Positions 45,553 to 55,095 of a stretch of DNA of 64,000 nucleotides are shown here, in pieces. Below the pieces are notes generated by a model. That model did not search any database and had not been told where the DNA came from. It was given only the letters and a program-made list of their open reading frames with translations. The stretch is from NCBI GenBank assembly GCA_028278135.1, contig JANQEW010000008.1, forward strand, positions 124,001-188,000, written 5' to 3'. Positions within the stretch are counted from its first letter, which is position 1. Each line of letters begins with the position of its first letter. Origin of the DNA: Rhodospirillales bacterium. Its GTDB lineage: Bacteria > Pseudomonadota > Alphaproteobacteria > Rhodospirillales > Rhodospirillaceae. The position numbers and the translations under genes were made by a program.

Positions 45553-46278
45553 ATGGCACGTGTTGCATTAGTAACAGGCGGTACGCGTGGCCTTGGGGCG
45601 GCAATTGCGAGGGATTTGAAAGCGGCTGGCCATACGGTCGTTGTATGCGATGTTGTTGAGGAGCAACTGACGAAATTCAAGGCCGAGACTGGTGTTGCAG
45701 GCTTTAAAATTGATGTCAGCACATTCGCGTCCGTTGAAGCGGGAGTGAAGACTATCGAGTCGCAGGTGGGCCCTATTGACATCCTGGTCAACAACGCCGG
45801 CATCACGCGTGACGGCTTCCTGCATAAGATGGATCCAGTGCAGCAATGGCAGGCCGTTATTAACGTGAATTTGGGATCAGTGTTTAATACTTGTCGCTGT
45901 CTTGTGCCAGGGATGCGTGACCGCGGCTGGGGACGTATTATCAATATTAGCTCGATGAATGGTCAGCGCGGCCAGTTTGGTCAGACGAACTACTCTGCTG
46001 CTAAAGCAGGCATGTTAGGGTTGACTCGCGCCCTGGCTCAAGAAGTTGCGAACAAGGGTGTGACTGTGAACGCCGTATGCCCTGGCTTTATCCTGACTGA
46101 GATGACTGGGATCATGCCAGCGGATGTGCTGGAGGCAGAGGTGAAGAAGATTCCGATCGGCCGCATCGGTCATCCAGACGACATCGGCTATATGGTGGCA
46201 TTCCTGGCTAGTGAGGAGGCGTCTTTTATTACTGGCGCGACTATGTCTGTGAACGGTGGTCAGTACATGGCAGCCTGA
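45553..46278 (+). CDS. phaB: acetoacetyl-CoA reductase
   Basis: PhaB reduces acetoacetyl-CoA to (R)-3-hydroxybutyryl-CoA, the precursor of polyhydroxybutyrate and also an entry to the ethylmalonyl-CoA pathway. The 241-aa short-chain dehydrogenase has VTGGTRGLGAAIA, NNAGITRDGFLHKM, the catalytic ISSMNGQRGQFGQTNYSAAK and a C-terminal FITGATMSVNGGQYM. The GQFGQTNYSAAKAG pattern favours PhaB over FabG. phaA and phaC are not nearby. ATG 45553 follows GGAGGATTG. Confidence 0.92.
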   Translation: MARVALVTGGTRGLGAAIARDLKAAGHTVVVCDVVEEQLTKFKAETGVAGFKIDVSTFASVEAGVKTIESQVGPIDILVNNAGITRDGFLHKMDPVQQWQAVINVNLGSVFNTCRCLVPGMRDRGWGRIINISSMNGQRGQFGQTNYSAAKAGMLGLTRALAQEVANKGVTVNAVCPGFILTEMTGIMPADVLEAEVKKIPIGRIGHPDDIGYMVAFLASEEASFITGATMSVNGGQYMAA

Positions 46279-46332
46279 AACACCGGTGGCCGTGCGTCTT
46301 TTTTATTATTCTTGTTGTTGTCCACGGAAAGG

Positions 46333-46354
46333 CTACCGGATGGATTCCCGGTAG
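46333..46354. terminator. inverted repeat between convergent phaB and rnhB
   Basis: A perfect 7-bp stem CTACCGG / CCGGTAG with an 8-base loop lies 55 bases after the phaB stop and ~40 bases after the rnhB stop. There is no long T-run, so its use as a terminator is tentative. Confidence 0.45.
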
Positions 46355-46391
46355 TCCTCTCCGGTCATTGAAAACAGTCAACCGGTGTGCA

Positions 46392-46994
46392 TCAAATCTG
46401 GCGCGCAGGAATCCTCTGGCAGAATGAACGCCTGTGATGTGGGGTGAGGCCCAGCTTGTTTATGGCCTTCAGATGAGAGGTTGTGCCATATCCTACGTTT
46501 GTTTCCCACCCATAGCCGGGATGCACTGCTGCCATACGCCTCATAAGACGATCGCGTGTGACTTTGGCGACAATAGAGGCCGCGGCAATGGAGGCAGCAC
46601 AGCTGTCCCCCTTCACAAGGGGAATCACAGAACAAGGGAGTGATGGGGCATATTTGCCATCTACAATAGCAGAATCAACCACCCCTAGCATGCCTATCGC
46701 TCGCGCCATGGCAAGGAAAGTCGCTTGGAGAATGTTGTGTGCATCAATCTCAGCGACGTCTGCATGGCCTATACCAATGTCTGCACAAGCAGTCAAGGAC
46801 GTGAGGAGCGCCTCACGTTTTTGGGGCCTCAATCTCTTTGAATCGTCTATGTCTGCTAGGAGCTGCATCGGCAGACTCGCTACGTTGAGCACAACAGCGG
46901 CTGCGATCACTGGCCCTGCCAACGATCCGCGACCGACCTCGTCAATGCCAGCGACTCTTCCCCCCAATTGCCGCTCGAGACTCAGGGTAGGCAT
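46392..46994 (-). CDS. rnhB: ribonuclease HII
   Basis: RNase HII cuts RNA in RNA-DNA hybrids and removes misincorporated ribonucleotides. The 200-aa protein has GIDEVGRGSLAGPV (catalytic Asp-Glu), IDDSKRL, GDSCAASIAAASIVAKVTRD (third and fourth acidic residues) and GYGWETNVGYGT. VDGKYAP replaces the common VDGN.AP. It is convergent with phaB. The 206 bases upstream hold only a short Arg-rich frame that I do not accept as a gene. Confidence 0.95.
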   Translation of the reverse strand: MPTLSLERQLGGRVAGIDEVGRGSLAGPVIAAAVVLNVASLPMQLLADIDDSKRLRPQKREALLTSLTACADIGIGHADVAEIDAHNILQATFLAMARAIGMLGVVDSAIVDGKYAPSLPCSVIPLVKGDSCAASIAAASIVAKVTRDRLMRRMAAVHPGYGWETNVGYGTTSHLKAINKLGLTPHHRRSFCQRIPARQI

Positions 46995-47200
46995 AGATGT
47001 TCCATGATAAATCTTCCATGGGAGACGGGAAGAGCATTGGCATATGAGCAGCGAGCACCGGAGAGCGGATATGGCGATTGTTTGGTCTTATCACTTCTCA
47101 GCTCGAGTGACCGTTGATCCGGTACTGTACGGGCAGTCTTCCTGCGCCCGCCCCGCTGCCCACGTCCGCGGCGAGACATGCTCCCTCGGTCTCCTCGCGC

Positions 47201-47419
47201 CTAATCCTGAATCAGCAGGATGATTGTTACCAACAATAAGGCGGCCGCCTGCGTTGCAACGCGCATATTCATCAGTTTGAGGCCATGGCGTCGATTGATC
47301 TCCCCCCCACACATGAACAGGATAATACCAATGACAAGAACACCCACGACTACCAGTACGGCCGGCGTCAGAATCATCGTGGCTAGAGTCATGAGGGACA
47401 AGCCTCCGCTGTCAGACAT
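47201..47419 (-). CDS. HIG1 domain membrane protein
   Basis: HIG1 proteins are small two-helix membrane proteins associated with respiratory complexes in mitochondria and alphaproteobacteria. The first helix (TPAVLVVVGVLVIGIILFM) is followed by the family loop CGGEINRRHGLKLMNMRVAT and the second helix (AAALLLVTIILLI). The start is uncertain: ATG 47419 gives 72 aa, which fits the family, but the frame is open to 47596. No convincing ribosome binding site was found. The following stretch to 47841 holds no recognised gene. Confidence 0.82.
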   Translation of the reverse strand: MSDSGGLSLMTLATMILTPAVLVVVGVLVIGIILFMCGGEINRRHGLKLMNMRVATQAAALLLVTIILLIQD

Positions 47420-47841
47420 CGCACAGGCATCTGATGGAACTTCCCACTGCGCATGGCGGAGAAGAGTCATCAGGTCTGTGATGAAGAGGGCATCCATCAT
47501 ACTCTTACAACGGGCGTGGTGTAAACATGTGGTTGTCGTATGCTGCCAGTCTTGTCCGGATGTCCGCGGATGTCCGGATACATATGCATTATGCATGTCG
47601 AGATTTTGTCGGCACCTCCCCCCTCACAGACAGGCAGCGCTCTCAAATCTGACATTTCATCTCCTCATGTTTCGCCCCGCTCTATGAGCTTTGCACCTCT
47701 CATAACCGCAGCCGCAGGGGCCATAATCTTGACCTTCCGTTCACGCGCAATCTGCGTTTAACTGCGGGGTCTGCAGCCACAAAACATATCTTTCTAGAAA
47801 AAGCTCAGGCGAGCAGCAAGGATGACAGCAAAGGCTATGCT

Positions 47842-50460
47842 ATGTCACAGTCTGCCGTAAAGCAAAGCGTTGCGTCTCAACTCCAGTATTCTGTGGCACG
47901 GGGCACTTTTGATGAAATGACTGGTCCTGATGGTCAGCGGCGTCCCCATTGGGCTGAGTTTCTCGCTGCCATTGCGACTCTACCCGATGGTGCACTCCAA
48001 AAAAGGCTTGAGAAAGGCTTGCGACTCATCCGTGACAGTGGGGTCACCTACAATGTCTATGGTGACAAGGCCGGGACAGACAGGCCGTGGGAACTAGACC
48101 CGATTCCTTTCCTGATAGGGGCTGATGAATGGAGGGGGATAGAAGATTCTCTGATTCAGCGCGCCACACTTCTCAATTTGATACTGCACGATTTGTACGG
48201 CGCTCAGAAATTGCTCAAGGAGGGCTATCTGCCGCCAGCCCTCGTCTTTAGTCATCCGGATTTCTGGCGCCCCCTACATGGGGCTTCCTTGCCCAGGGAT
48301 ACATCCCTGGTCTTGTACGCGGCTGATATAGCTCGTTCCCCTGATGGGCGCTGGTGGGTTATTGGAGACCGCACGGCAGCGCCGTCTGGGGCTGGGTATG
48401 CCCTTGAGAATCGTATTATCACTGCGCGTATTCATCCTGATATATACAAAAAACTCTGGGTTGAAAGACTCGCACCATTTTTCCTTAAAGTACAAGAGAC
48501 ACTCCTACGTTTGTCGCCTCGACAGGGAGATATGCCGAGAATCGTGCTCTACACTCCCGGCCCCTACAACGAGACATATTTCGAGCATGCCTATCTCGCC
48601 CGTTATCTTGGCATTACCCTGGTCGATGGCGATGATCTGACAAACCGTGGAGATCGCGTCTATCTCAAGACGCTTAACGGTCTGCGCCAAGTCGACGTCA
48701 TTATTCGCCGCACAGACGACGGCTACTGCGATCCTCTTGAACTGCGTAGCGACTCCTCGCTTGGGATCGCTGGGTTAGTACAGGCAGTGCACGCTGGCAC
48801 CGTGAGCGTTGCTAATGGCTTGGGCGCATCTGTGCTGGAAAGTGCCGCTTGGCTTGCCTTTCTACCCAGGCTGTGCCGTGTCCTGTTGCACGAGGATCTC
48901 AAGATGCCCTCAGTGGCCACTTGGTGGTGTGGTCAAAAAACAGAATTAAACTATGTGATAAGCAATCTTGACAAGCTATGTGTGCGACAGCTGCTCCCTT
49001 CATTAGCTCAGCCGTTGTGTGGCCGCAATTTGTCGAGTGCTGAACGTGCAAATCTTATTGCACGTATTATATCATCACCATACAACTATATTGCACAAGA
49101 AATAGTAAGTTTGTCAACCGCGCCACTTTGGAACATGAATCGGCTGGAGCCGCGGCCAGTTGTTACGAGAATTCATTTGGCATCCTATCGTGGCAGTTAC
49201 GTAGCAATGCCAGGAGGATTAACCCGGGTAGCACCCGCAGATGGTCTGTCCACAGTTTCTATGCAGCACGGTGGCACGAGCAAGGATACATGGATTCTGT
49301 CCGAGAAACCTGTTGAACCAATTACTCTTTTGCGACCGGCCGGTGCACCCAGCAAACTTGTCCGCGGTGCGCGTGACCTCTCCTCACGGGTAGCCGATAA
49401 CATGTTCTGGATGGGCCGCCATTTGGAACGCAGCGAGCTGACAACCCGCATTCTTCGCGCTGCTCTCGCCCGCCAGGTAGAAGGGGCTGGGCTTGGTCAA
49501 GAGGAAACCTTGGCAATAGTACTGAGCATGCTGACCATGTGCGGCCATTCCGTGACTGGAGATCAGGCTGAAAACACGATGCCCCCCTGTGAAGGGGAGA
49601 GACGCCATGCGACTCCTCCAAGGAGGCCTCATGAAAGCGTCATACGGCAGGTCATTCGGATTCATGGTGATCCAGAGCATTCCTCTGGATTAGGTCATTC
49701 TATTTGTCATTTGCAAAGAATAGCGACTGTTGTGCGTGACCGTTTATCCCTAGATACCTGGCGCGCCATCCGGAGACTGGCCGAAACGGTCCGCTGTACA
49801 GGGCGTGGTGTGGTCTCCCAGACAGATGGCTCCCAGGCGGCAGATGGCGATCTTGATGAAATGCTTCTGCGACTGAATGAGGTCATCCAGATGACAGAAG
49901 CACTGAGCGGCTTGGTGATGGAGAACATGACACGTGACATGTCTTGGCGCTTTCTCGATGCCGGACGGCGTTTAGAAAGAGCCATACATGTTCTCGATTT
50001 AATGGCAACAACAATATCTTGTACTACTGAAGATGGCCCTGTTCTAGACGTTGTACTTGGCATCTCTGATAGCATGATGACTTACAGGGCCCGCTACCTG
50101 GTCCCGCCCACTCTTGTTCCGCTGGCTGACTTGCTCCTGTGTGATGAGAGTAATCCGCGCTCACTCGCCTTTCAACTCTCTGCCCTCCAAGAGCATATGG
50201 ATGCCATTTGTGCTGACCGTATGCCAGGGACCTTCACGGCAGAACAGAAAGCTATCATTGCCATGCTGGCCACTGTACGGACTCTTGATCTAGAATCGCC
50301 GCTTTCTGTGGGCAGTGCTAATACAGTGATTGGTACTATTTGTAGAGACATGACTCTCAAACTGAGAACTCTCTCAGAAATCCTTAACCGCCAGTATTTC
50401 ACCCACGCGGTGGAAACACTCCCCCTTTTCACACAGCCAGAGCCCCGTGCGTCCTCATGA
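47842..50460 (+). CDS. fused circularly permuted ATP-grasp / alpha-E domain protein
   Basis: An 872-aa fusion. Residues ~1-500 form a type 2 circularly permuted ATP-grasp domain (YNVYGDKAGTDRPWELDPIP, VIGDRTAAPSGAGYALENR, GDDLTNRGDRVYLKT, LEDLKMP-like HEDLKMPSVATWWCGQ). Residues ~510-860 form an alpha-E helical domain starting LSSRVADNMFWMGRHLERSE. Such proteins are often separate genes and are predicted to ligate amino acids or peptides; no reaction is proven. The stop overlaps the transglutaminase start, so they act together. ATG 47842 follows AAAGG. Confidence 0.88.
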   Translation: MSQSAVKQSVASQLQYSVARGTFDEMTGPDGQRRPHWAEFLAAIATLPDGALQKRLEKGLRLIRDSGVTYNVYGDKAGTDRPWELDPIPFLIGADEWRGIEDSLIQRATLLNLILHDLYGAQKLLKEGYLPPALVFSHPDFWRPLHGASLPRDTSLVLYAADIARSPDGRWWVIGDRTAAPSGAGYALENRIITARIHPDIYKKLWVERLAPFFLKVQETLLRLSPRQGDMPRIVLYTPGPYNETYFEHAYLARYLGITLVDGDDLTNRGDRVYLKTLNGLRQVDVIIRRTDDGYCDPLELRSDSSLGIAGLVQAVHAGTVSVANGLGASVLESAAWLAFLPRLCRVLLHEDLKMPSVATWWCGQKTELNYVISNLDKLCVRQLLPSLAQPLCGRNLSSAERANLIARIISSPYNYIAQEIVSLSTAPLWNMNRLEPRPVVTRIHLASYRGSYVAMPGGLTRVAPADGLSTVSMQHGGTSKDTWILSEKPVEPITLLRPAGAPSKLVRGARDLSSRVADNMFWMGRHLERSELTTRILRAALARQVEGAGLGQEETLAIVLSMLTMCGHSVTGDQAENTMPPCEGERRHATPPRRPHESVIRQVIRIHGDPEHSSGLGHSICHLQRIATVVRDRLSLDTWRAIRRLAETVRCTGRGVVSQTDGSQAADGDLDEMLLRLNEVIQMTEALSGLVMENMTRDMSWRFLDAGRRLERAIHVLDLMATTISCTTEDGPVLDVVLGISDSMMTYRARYLVPPTLVPLADLLLCDESNPRSLAFQLSALQEHMDAICADRMPGTFTAEQKAIIAMLATVRTLDLESPLSVGSANTVIGTICRDMTLKLRTLSEILNRQYFTHAVETLPLFTQPEPRASS

Positions 50461-51362
50461 CCGTTACCTACCACAGCCGTCATGTCACTGTCTACAACTA
50501 CACCCTACCTGTCACAGTTTCTCATCACGCTGCCCACCTAGTCCCACGGGCTCTGCCAACGCAAACCATTCATGGGAGCATTATACGAGTCAAGCCAGAA
50601 CCAGCCCATCGTTCTACTCGCACAGATTATTTTGGCAACAATGTCTTTTTCTTCACTCTTGAAGAGACGCACAACTCACTGACAGTAGAATCTCTATGCA
50701 CTGTTACCCTCCGCGAGCAGAATCTCCCCCCGGCAGACGGGACTCCACCATGGGAGCAAGTCCGGGACTGTCTCGCCAGTGCTCACTCTCCAGAGACTCT
50801 CGGGGCCTGTCAGTATGTGTTCAATTCACCCTTTGTCTTCACTAGTTCGGCAGTCGAAGCCTATGCCAGACCATCGTTCCCACCAGGCCGTCCTATTCTC
50901 ACCGCAGTAGTCGATCTCATGCACCGCATTCATCGCGACTTTACCTATGATCCTAAGGCAACCACCTTAGCCACGCCACTGACAGACGTGTTACGCCATA
51001 GACGCGGAGTTTGTCAGGATTTTGCCCACTTGCAGATTGCTTGTTGCCGGACCATGGGCTTAGCCGCACGCTACGTGTCAGGCTATGTGCATACCTGTCG
51101 GACCCCCTCTCAAACGGCAGCCGATTACTCGACAATGCTCATCGGCGCGGATGCCTCGCATGCTTGGCTGGCGGTATATGTGCCGGTGGTCGGTTGGGTC
51201 GATCTCGACCCCACAAACGATACAATGCCTTCTGTTGAGCATATCACTATCGCTTGGGGACGCGACTACGACGACGTGAGCCCGCTGAAAGGCGTCGTGA
51301 CTGGCGGTGGTCAGCACACGCTCCGAGTCGAAGTCAGCGTGACACTCAGTCCAACGCCCTGA
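50457..51362 (+). CDS. transglutaminase-like protein
   Basis: A 301-aa protein with an N-terminal beta domain typical of bacterial transglutaminase-like families and a core with the cysteine in RRGVCQDFAHLQ, the histidine in ASHAWLAVYVP and the aspartate in GWVDLDPTND, so the catalytic triad is complete. It overlaps the ATP-grasp/alpha-E gene by 4 bases. Partners of this kind are predicted to hydrolyse or transfer peptide bonds made by the ATP-grasp protein; the substrate is unknown. No signal peptide is seen. Confidence 0.9.
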   Translation: MTVTYHSRHVTVYNYTLPVTVSHHAAHLVPRALPTQTIHGSIIRVKPEPAHRSTRTDYFGNNVFFFTLEETHNSLTVESLCTVTLREQNLPPADGTPPWEQVRDCLASAHSPETLGACQYVFNSPFVFTSSAVEAYARPSFPPGRPILTAVVDLMHRIHRDFTYDPKATTLATPLTDVLRHRRGVCQDFAHLQIACCRTMGLAARYVSGYVHTCRTPSQTAADYSTMLIGADASHAWLAVYVPVVGWVDLDPTNDTMPSVEHITIAWGRDYDDVSPLKGVVTGGGQHTLRVEVSVTLSPTP

Positions 51363-51402
51363 TGACTCTGAGACCGGTCATATATCTTTTATCTTTTTAG
51401 TC

Positions 51403-51430
51403 TGAGATCCCCCACCCCCCAGGGGTCTCA
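51403..51430. repeat. inverted repeat between the transglutaminase gene and rplI
   Basis: TGAGA-T-CCCC pairs with GGGG-TCTCA around a loop of nine C/A bases; it overlaps the rplI stop codon. No T-run follows on either strand, so function as a terminator is unclear. Confidence 0.45.
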
Positions 51431-51973
51431 CCCAGAGAGGGCCTGATCGGCCTTGTCCGCAAGGGGTTCTGTGCCATCATCGCCCGATTCCGAGCGCAAT
51501 TTTTCTGTACGGCTCATCCCGCTTTCCTCGAGAGATCTGACCACCGTAATGGTTACAGGAACGCTTATCTCTGGATGGAGAGAAACCCATATAACCGTTT
51601 TGCCCAGAGTCTTAATCGCCTGCCTGAGCTGTACTTGATGGCGCTGGAGTGTAAACCCCGTCTCTGTAACTGCCTCCGCGATATCACGTGCTGTCACTGA
51701 ACCATAAAGCTGCCCACTCTCACCAGCCTGACGGACAATCAACAATGAGAGGCCATCCATCCTGGCAGCCACGGCTGTTGCTTCCTCGCGGCGTTTCAGG
51801 TTGACTGTCTCAAGCTGAGTCCGTTTTCTCTGGAAATACGCTATGTTCTCCTGTGTTGCACGCAGCGCTTTCTGTTGTGGCAGCAGATAATTCCGAGCAT
51901 AGCCGGGACGCACTTTGACACGATCGCCCATCTGACCAAGGTTTTCTATCCGTTCCAGCAGCAAAATTTCCAT
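51428..51973 (-). CDS. rplI: 50S ribosomal protein L9
   Basis: L9 is a two-domain protein of the large subunit. From ATG 51973 it is 181 aa: MEILLLERIENLGQMGDRVKV, the N-terminal signature GYARNYLLPQQKALRAT, a long central helix, and a C-terminal domain (GQLYGSVTARDIAEAV), with an acidic tail longer than in E. coli. GGGGAGAGGAAG precedes the start. Third gene of rpsF-rpsR-rplI. Confidence 0.96.
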   Translation of the reverse strand: MEILLLERIENLGQMGDRVKVRPGYARNYLLPQQKALRATQENIAYFQRKRTQLETVNLKRREEATAVAARMDGLSLLIVRQAGESGQLYGSVTARDIAEAVTETGFTLQRHQVQLRQAIKTLGKTVIWVSLHPEISVPVTITVVRSLEESGMSRTEKLRSESGDDGTEPLADKADQALSG

Positions 51974-52057
51974 GTCTTCCTCTCCCCATGGCAGTGACCC
52001 GACATGGTCAGTAGTGACGCCGTCTTGCCACGTGATAGCCAAGCCTGAATAGGTAGG

Positions 52058-52294
52058 CTAGCCAACGGCATAGGGGAGCAGCGCGAGATAGCGAGCCCGC
52101 TTAATTGCACGAGCGAGCATGCGCTGCTTTTTAGCGGAGACAGCCGTAATACGGCTGGGAACAATTTTGCCTCTTTCTGAGACATAGCGTTGGAGCAAGC
52201 GCACATCTTTATAATCTATCCGAGGCGCATCTGCTCCTGAGAACGGACATGTCTTGCGGCGGCGGAAAAATGGACGGCGTGTCATTGGCATCAT
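52058..52294 (-). CDS. rpsR: 30S ribosomal protein S18
   Basis: S18 is 78 aa here, with [31 protein letters not shown] and the conserved [20 protein letters not shown]. Two adjacent ATGs (52294 and 52291) compete; the second has better spacing to GGAGGG. It overlaps the rpsF end by 4 bases. Confidence 0.97.
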   Translation of the reverse strand: MMPMTRRPFFRRRKTCPFSGADAPRIDYKDVRLLQRYVSERGKIVPSRITAVSAKKQRMLARAIKRARYLALLPYAVG

Positions 52295-52782
52295 GTCCCT
52301 CCTTCGCCTGGCCTGTCGCTACTCTGAGCCCCATAACCCTCGCCTCGATCACTGCCTCGCTCACTGCTACGGTCACGACCACCACGTTCACGACTCAATC
52401 TTCCGCTACCCTCACGGTCACGCCCGAATCGGCCACGCTCACGCTCCCCCTCACGGCCGCCGCGGCTTTGCAAAATCGGCGACGGCTGATCGTTGAGCCT
52501 ATCGACCCTGACGGTTAAGTAGCGCAAGACATCTTCGTTGATACGCATCTGTCGTTCTATTTCACGAATAGCATCCGGTGGCGCATCAATATTGAAAAAT
52601 GTATAATAACCCTTACGATTTTTTTTTATCCTGTAGGCTAGGCTACGTAAACCCCAACTCTCTCGTTTGCTGAGCCTGCCACCGCGCTCACCGATGACAG
52701 CGGCCAACTGATTGGCGAGATTTTCTACCTGCTGAGGCGAAGCATCCTGGCGTACGATGAAAACGGTTTCGTAAAACGGCAT
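52291..52782 (-). CDS. rpsF: 30S ribosomal protein S6
   Basis: S6 (163 aa from ATG 52782) has [52 protein letters not shown] and LRYLTVRVD. After residue ~110 it carries an unusually long Arg/Gly/Glu/Ser-rich tail ([18 protein letters not shown] and further). First gene of rpsF-rpsR-rplI, divergent from fabD. Confidence 0.95.
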   Translation of the reverse strand: MPFYETVFIVRQDASPQQVENLANQLAAVIGERGGRLSKRESWGLRSLAYRIKKNRKGYYTFFNIDAPPDAIREIERQMRINEDVLRYLTVRVDRLNDQPSPILQSRGGREGERERGRFGRDREGSGRLSRERGGRDRSSERGSDRGEGYGAQSSDRPGEGGT

Positions 52783-52964
52783 ATGTGCCTCTTGATCTGT
52801 TGTGCCTTCCGCCCAACTGACAGATAAAGACGGACCATCTTGGGCCGGAAGGGGCGCACTATACACTGTTCTTCTTCTTGTGCAAGCACTCTTGACAGAG
52901 TTTCCAGCACCAGTATGACTTAAATATCATCTTTGGGTATTGGGTAACGGAGGATAAGTTACCG

Positions 52965-53906
52965 ATGGTACGTGCGTTCGTGTTTCCGGGACAGGGCTCC
53001 CAGTGCGTAGGAATGGGCCGGAATCTCGCAGAGGCTTTTCTTGCCGCCCGCCTCATCTTTGAAGAGGTTGACGAGGTGTTGAAACAGAACCTGAGTCGCC
53101 TCATGTTTGAGGGGCCGGAAGTGGCGTTACAGTTGACGGAAAATGCGCAGCCAGCGCTCTTGGCTGTCAGTCTAGCCGTCATGCGGGTATTGGAGGCTGA
53201 AGGAGGCGTGAACCTCCGTCAGCACGCTCAGTTTGTTGCTGGCCATTCTTTGGGTGAGTATTCTGCTCTGACTGCCGCAAAGAGTTTCACGTTGGCAGAC
53301 GCGGTAAGACTGGTGAAGATACGAGGGCAGGCCATGCAGAAAGCTGTTCCAGTAGGTTCTGGGGCAATGGCCGCGTTGCTTGGACTCGATCTTGACAGCG
53401 CTAGGGCCGTTGCTGAACGGGCAGCTGAAGGGGAGATATGTACCGCGGCTAATGACAATGCACCAGCCCAGGTAGTCGTGAGCGGCCATATGACAGCAAT
53501 TCAACGTGCAGTTATAATTGCAACAGCTTATGGAGCAAAAAGAGTTGCAATTTTACCAGTTTCTGCCCCATTTCATTGTAAACTAATGCAACCTGCAGCA
53601 GAAATTGTCGCTGACTCATTGGCTCAGATACCGTTGGAAAGACCTGCAGTGCCTCTGGTCGCCAATGTCACCGCGAGCCGTGTCGAGGAATCTGAAACAA
53701 TAAAATCTCTGCTAGTTGACCAGATGACTGGTACGGTACGATGGAGGGAAAGCGTCCTGTACATGTACGCGCAAGGGGTAACGCAGATAGTGGAAATTGG
53801 GGTAGGCAAGGTGCTCACTGGTCTTACCAGACGTATCGTGCCAAAGGTGACAGGTGTGGCCGTGCACACACCTGGCGAGATCGAGTCTTTTTTGAAAGGA
53901 CTCTAA
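52965..53906 (+). CDS. fabD: malonyl-CoA:ACP transacylase
   Basis: FabD loads malonate onto acyl carrier protein. The 313-aa protein has FVFPGQGSQCVGMG, the active-site serine in GHSLGEYSAL, the QxxxR region VKIRGQAMQKAVP, and the catalytic histidine in SAPFHCKLM. It begins the fabD-fabG-acpP-fabF cluster. A patch at about 53505-53600 is much richer in A/T than the rest of the gene. Confidence 0.96.
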   Translation: MVRAFVFPGQGSQCVGMGRNLAEAFLAARLIFEEVDEVLKQNLSRLMFEGPEVALQLTENAQPALLAVSLAVMRVLEAEGGVNLRQHAQFVAGHSLGEYSALTAAKSFTLADAVRLVKIRGQAMQKAVPVGSGAMAALLGLDLDSARAVAERAAEGEICTAANDNAPAQVVVSGHMTAIQRAVIIATAYGAKRVAILPVSAPFHCKLMQPAAEIVADSLAQIPLERPAVPLVANVTASRVEESETIKSLLVDQMTGTVRWRESVLYMYAQGVTQIVEIGVGKVLTGLTRRIVPKVTGVAVHTPGEIESFLKGL

Positions 53907-54081
53907 AACTTGCTATAGATTATTTTTTAAAAGGACTCACCAACATGAAGTGTCACACAGCGATTACTGGATCGCGTCGTCTGTAGAATCGGATTGTTGG
54001 GCTGTGCCTCACGGTCCAACTCCTGTGGGGTTGTGATGAAAGCCAGTGAGGTGTTAGCTGGGTTATCTCATGAGGGCAAAG

Positions 54082-54837
54082 ATGTTTGACCTGACAGACC
54101 GGTGCGCTCTCGTCACAGGGGCCTCAGGGGGCATTGGTGAGGCGATTTCTCGAAAGTTGTATGCTCGGGGGGCAACCATGACTTTGTCAGGGACACGGCA
54201 GCGCAGGCTCGAATCCCTGAGTGTCGCTCTCAGAAAAACGCACGTCCCCGGTACGCACGTCTTTGTGTTACCCTGTAACTTGAGCGAGGCAGAGTCTGTG
54301 GAGCGATTAGTTGCTGAGGCGGAATCAGCCATGGGCCGTGTCGACATTCTCGTGAACAGTGCTGGGGTCACCCGTGATTCGCTGATTCTGCGTATGAAGG
54401 ACGACGACTGGACAAGGGTGATGGATGTCAACCTGACAGCGGCCTTTCGCCTTTCACGGGCTGTCATACGTGGTATGATCAAACGCCGGTTCGGGCGCAT
54501 GGTTCATATCACTTCCATCGTTGGGGTTACGGGCAATCCGGGACAGGTCAACTATGCTGCGGCCAAGGCAGGCATGATAGGCATGACAAAGAGTTTAGCC
54601 GCAGAAGTGGCGGCACGGAATATTACTGTGAATTGTGTCGCTCCTGGGTTTATCACGACAGCAATGACGGATACATTGTCAGAGGTGCAACGGAATAAAT
54701 TAATCTCAGGCATTCCAGCGGGTCGCTTCGGTGTCCCAGAAGATATTGCCGCAGCCACTCTGTTCCTTGTCAGTCCAGAGGCTGGCTACATCACGGGTCA
54801 GACTCTGCATATCAACGGTGGAATGGCCATGGTATGA
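54082..54837 (+). CDS. fabG: 3-oxoacyl-[ACP] reductase
   Basis: FabG reduces 3-oxoacyl-ACP in fatty acid elongation. The 251-aa short-chain dehydrogenase has VTGASGGIGEAISRKL, NSAGVTRDSLILRM, the catalytic ITSIVGVTGNPGQVNYAAAK and YITGQTLHINGGMAM. ATG 54082 follows GAGGG; ATG 54070 is possible. Placement between fabD and acpP separates it from phaB. About 12 bases after its stop is a run of nine G. Confidence 0.95.
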   Translation: MFDLTDRCALVTGASGGIGEAISRKLYARGATMTLSGTRQRRLESLSVALRKTHVPGTHVFVLPCNLSEAESVERLVAEAESAMGRVDILVNSAGVTRDSLILRMKDDDWTRVMDVNLTAAFRLSRAVIRGMIKRRFGRMVHITSIVGVTGNPGQVNYAAAKAGMIGMTKSLAAEVAARNITVNCVAPGFITTAMTDTLSEVQRNKLISGIPAGRFGVPEDIAAATLFLVSPEAGYITGQTLHINGGMAMV

Positions 54838-54912
54838 GACGTGCTGATGGGGGGGGGTTCTCCAACAGGTACGGCGGCTGTTCCGTGTGAGGGAGGCGTA
54901 TGACAGAAGTAT

Positions 54913-54941
54913 GAATTGTTTCCATCCGAATTGTTTCCATC
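54913..54941. repeat. 15-bp near-exact tandem duplication
   Basis: GAATTGTTTCCATCC is followed directly by GAATTGTTTCCATCT in the 258-base gap between fabG and acpP. Confidence 0.88.
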
Positions 54942-55095
54942 TGCCGATCTCTCCGTGTAATGTGCGGTGTGTGCTGGTCAAGCCTGCAAAAGTATGGTAC
55001 GAGACTCTCTGGAATATGTCTTGAGAGTGGGTGCACTGGTACCAGCGGGCGTTATTTCAGCTGTAATTCCACTTGCGGGTCGAGGACTGAACATT

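Noticed and set aside
46982-47179. 65-aa Arg-rich frame on the minus strand upstream of rnhB (MSRRGRGQRGGRRKTAR)
   Set aside because: It overlaps the rnhB start, has low-complexity N-terminal composition, no well-spaced ribosome binding site and no family likeness.
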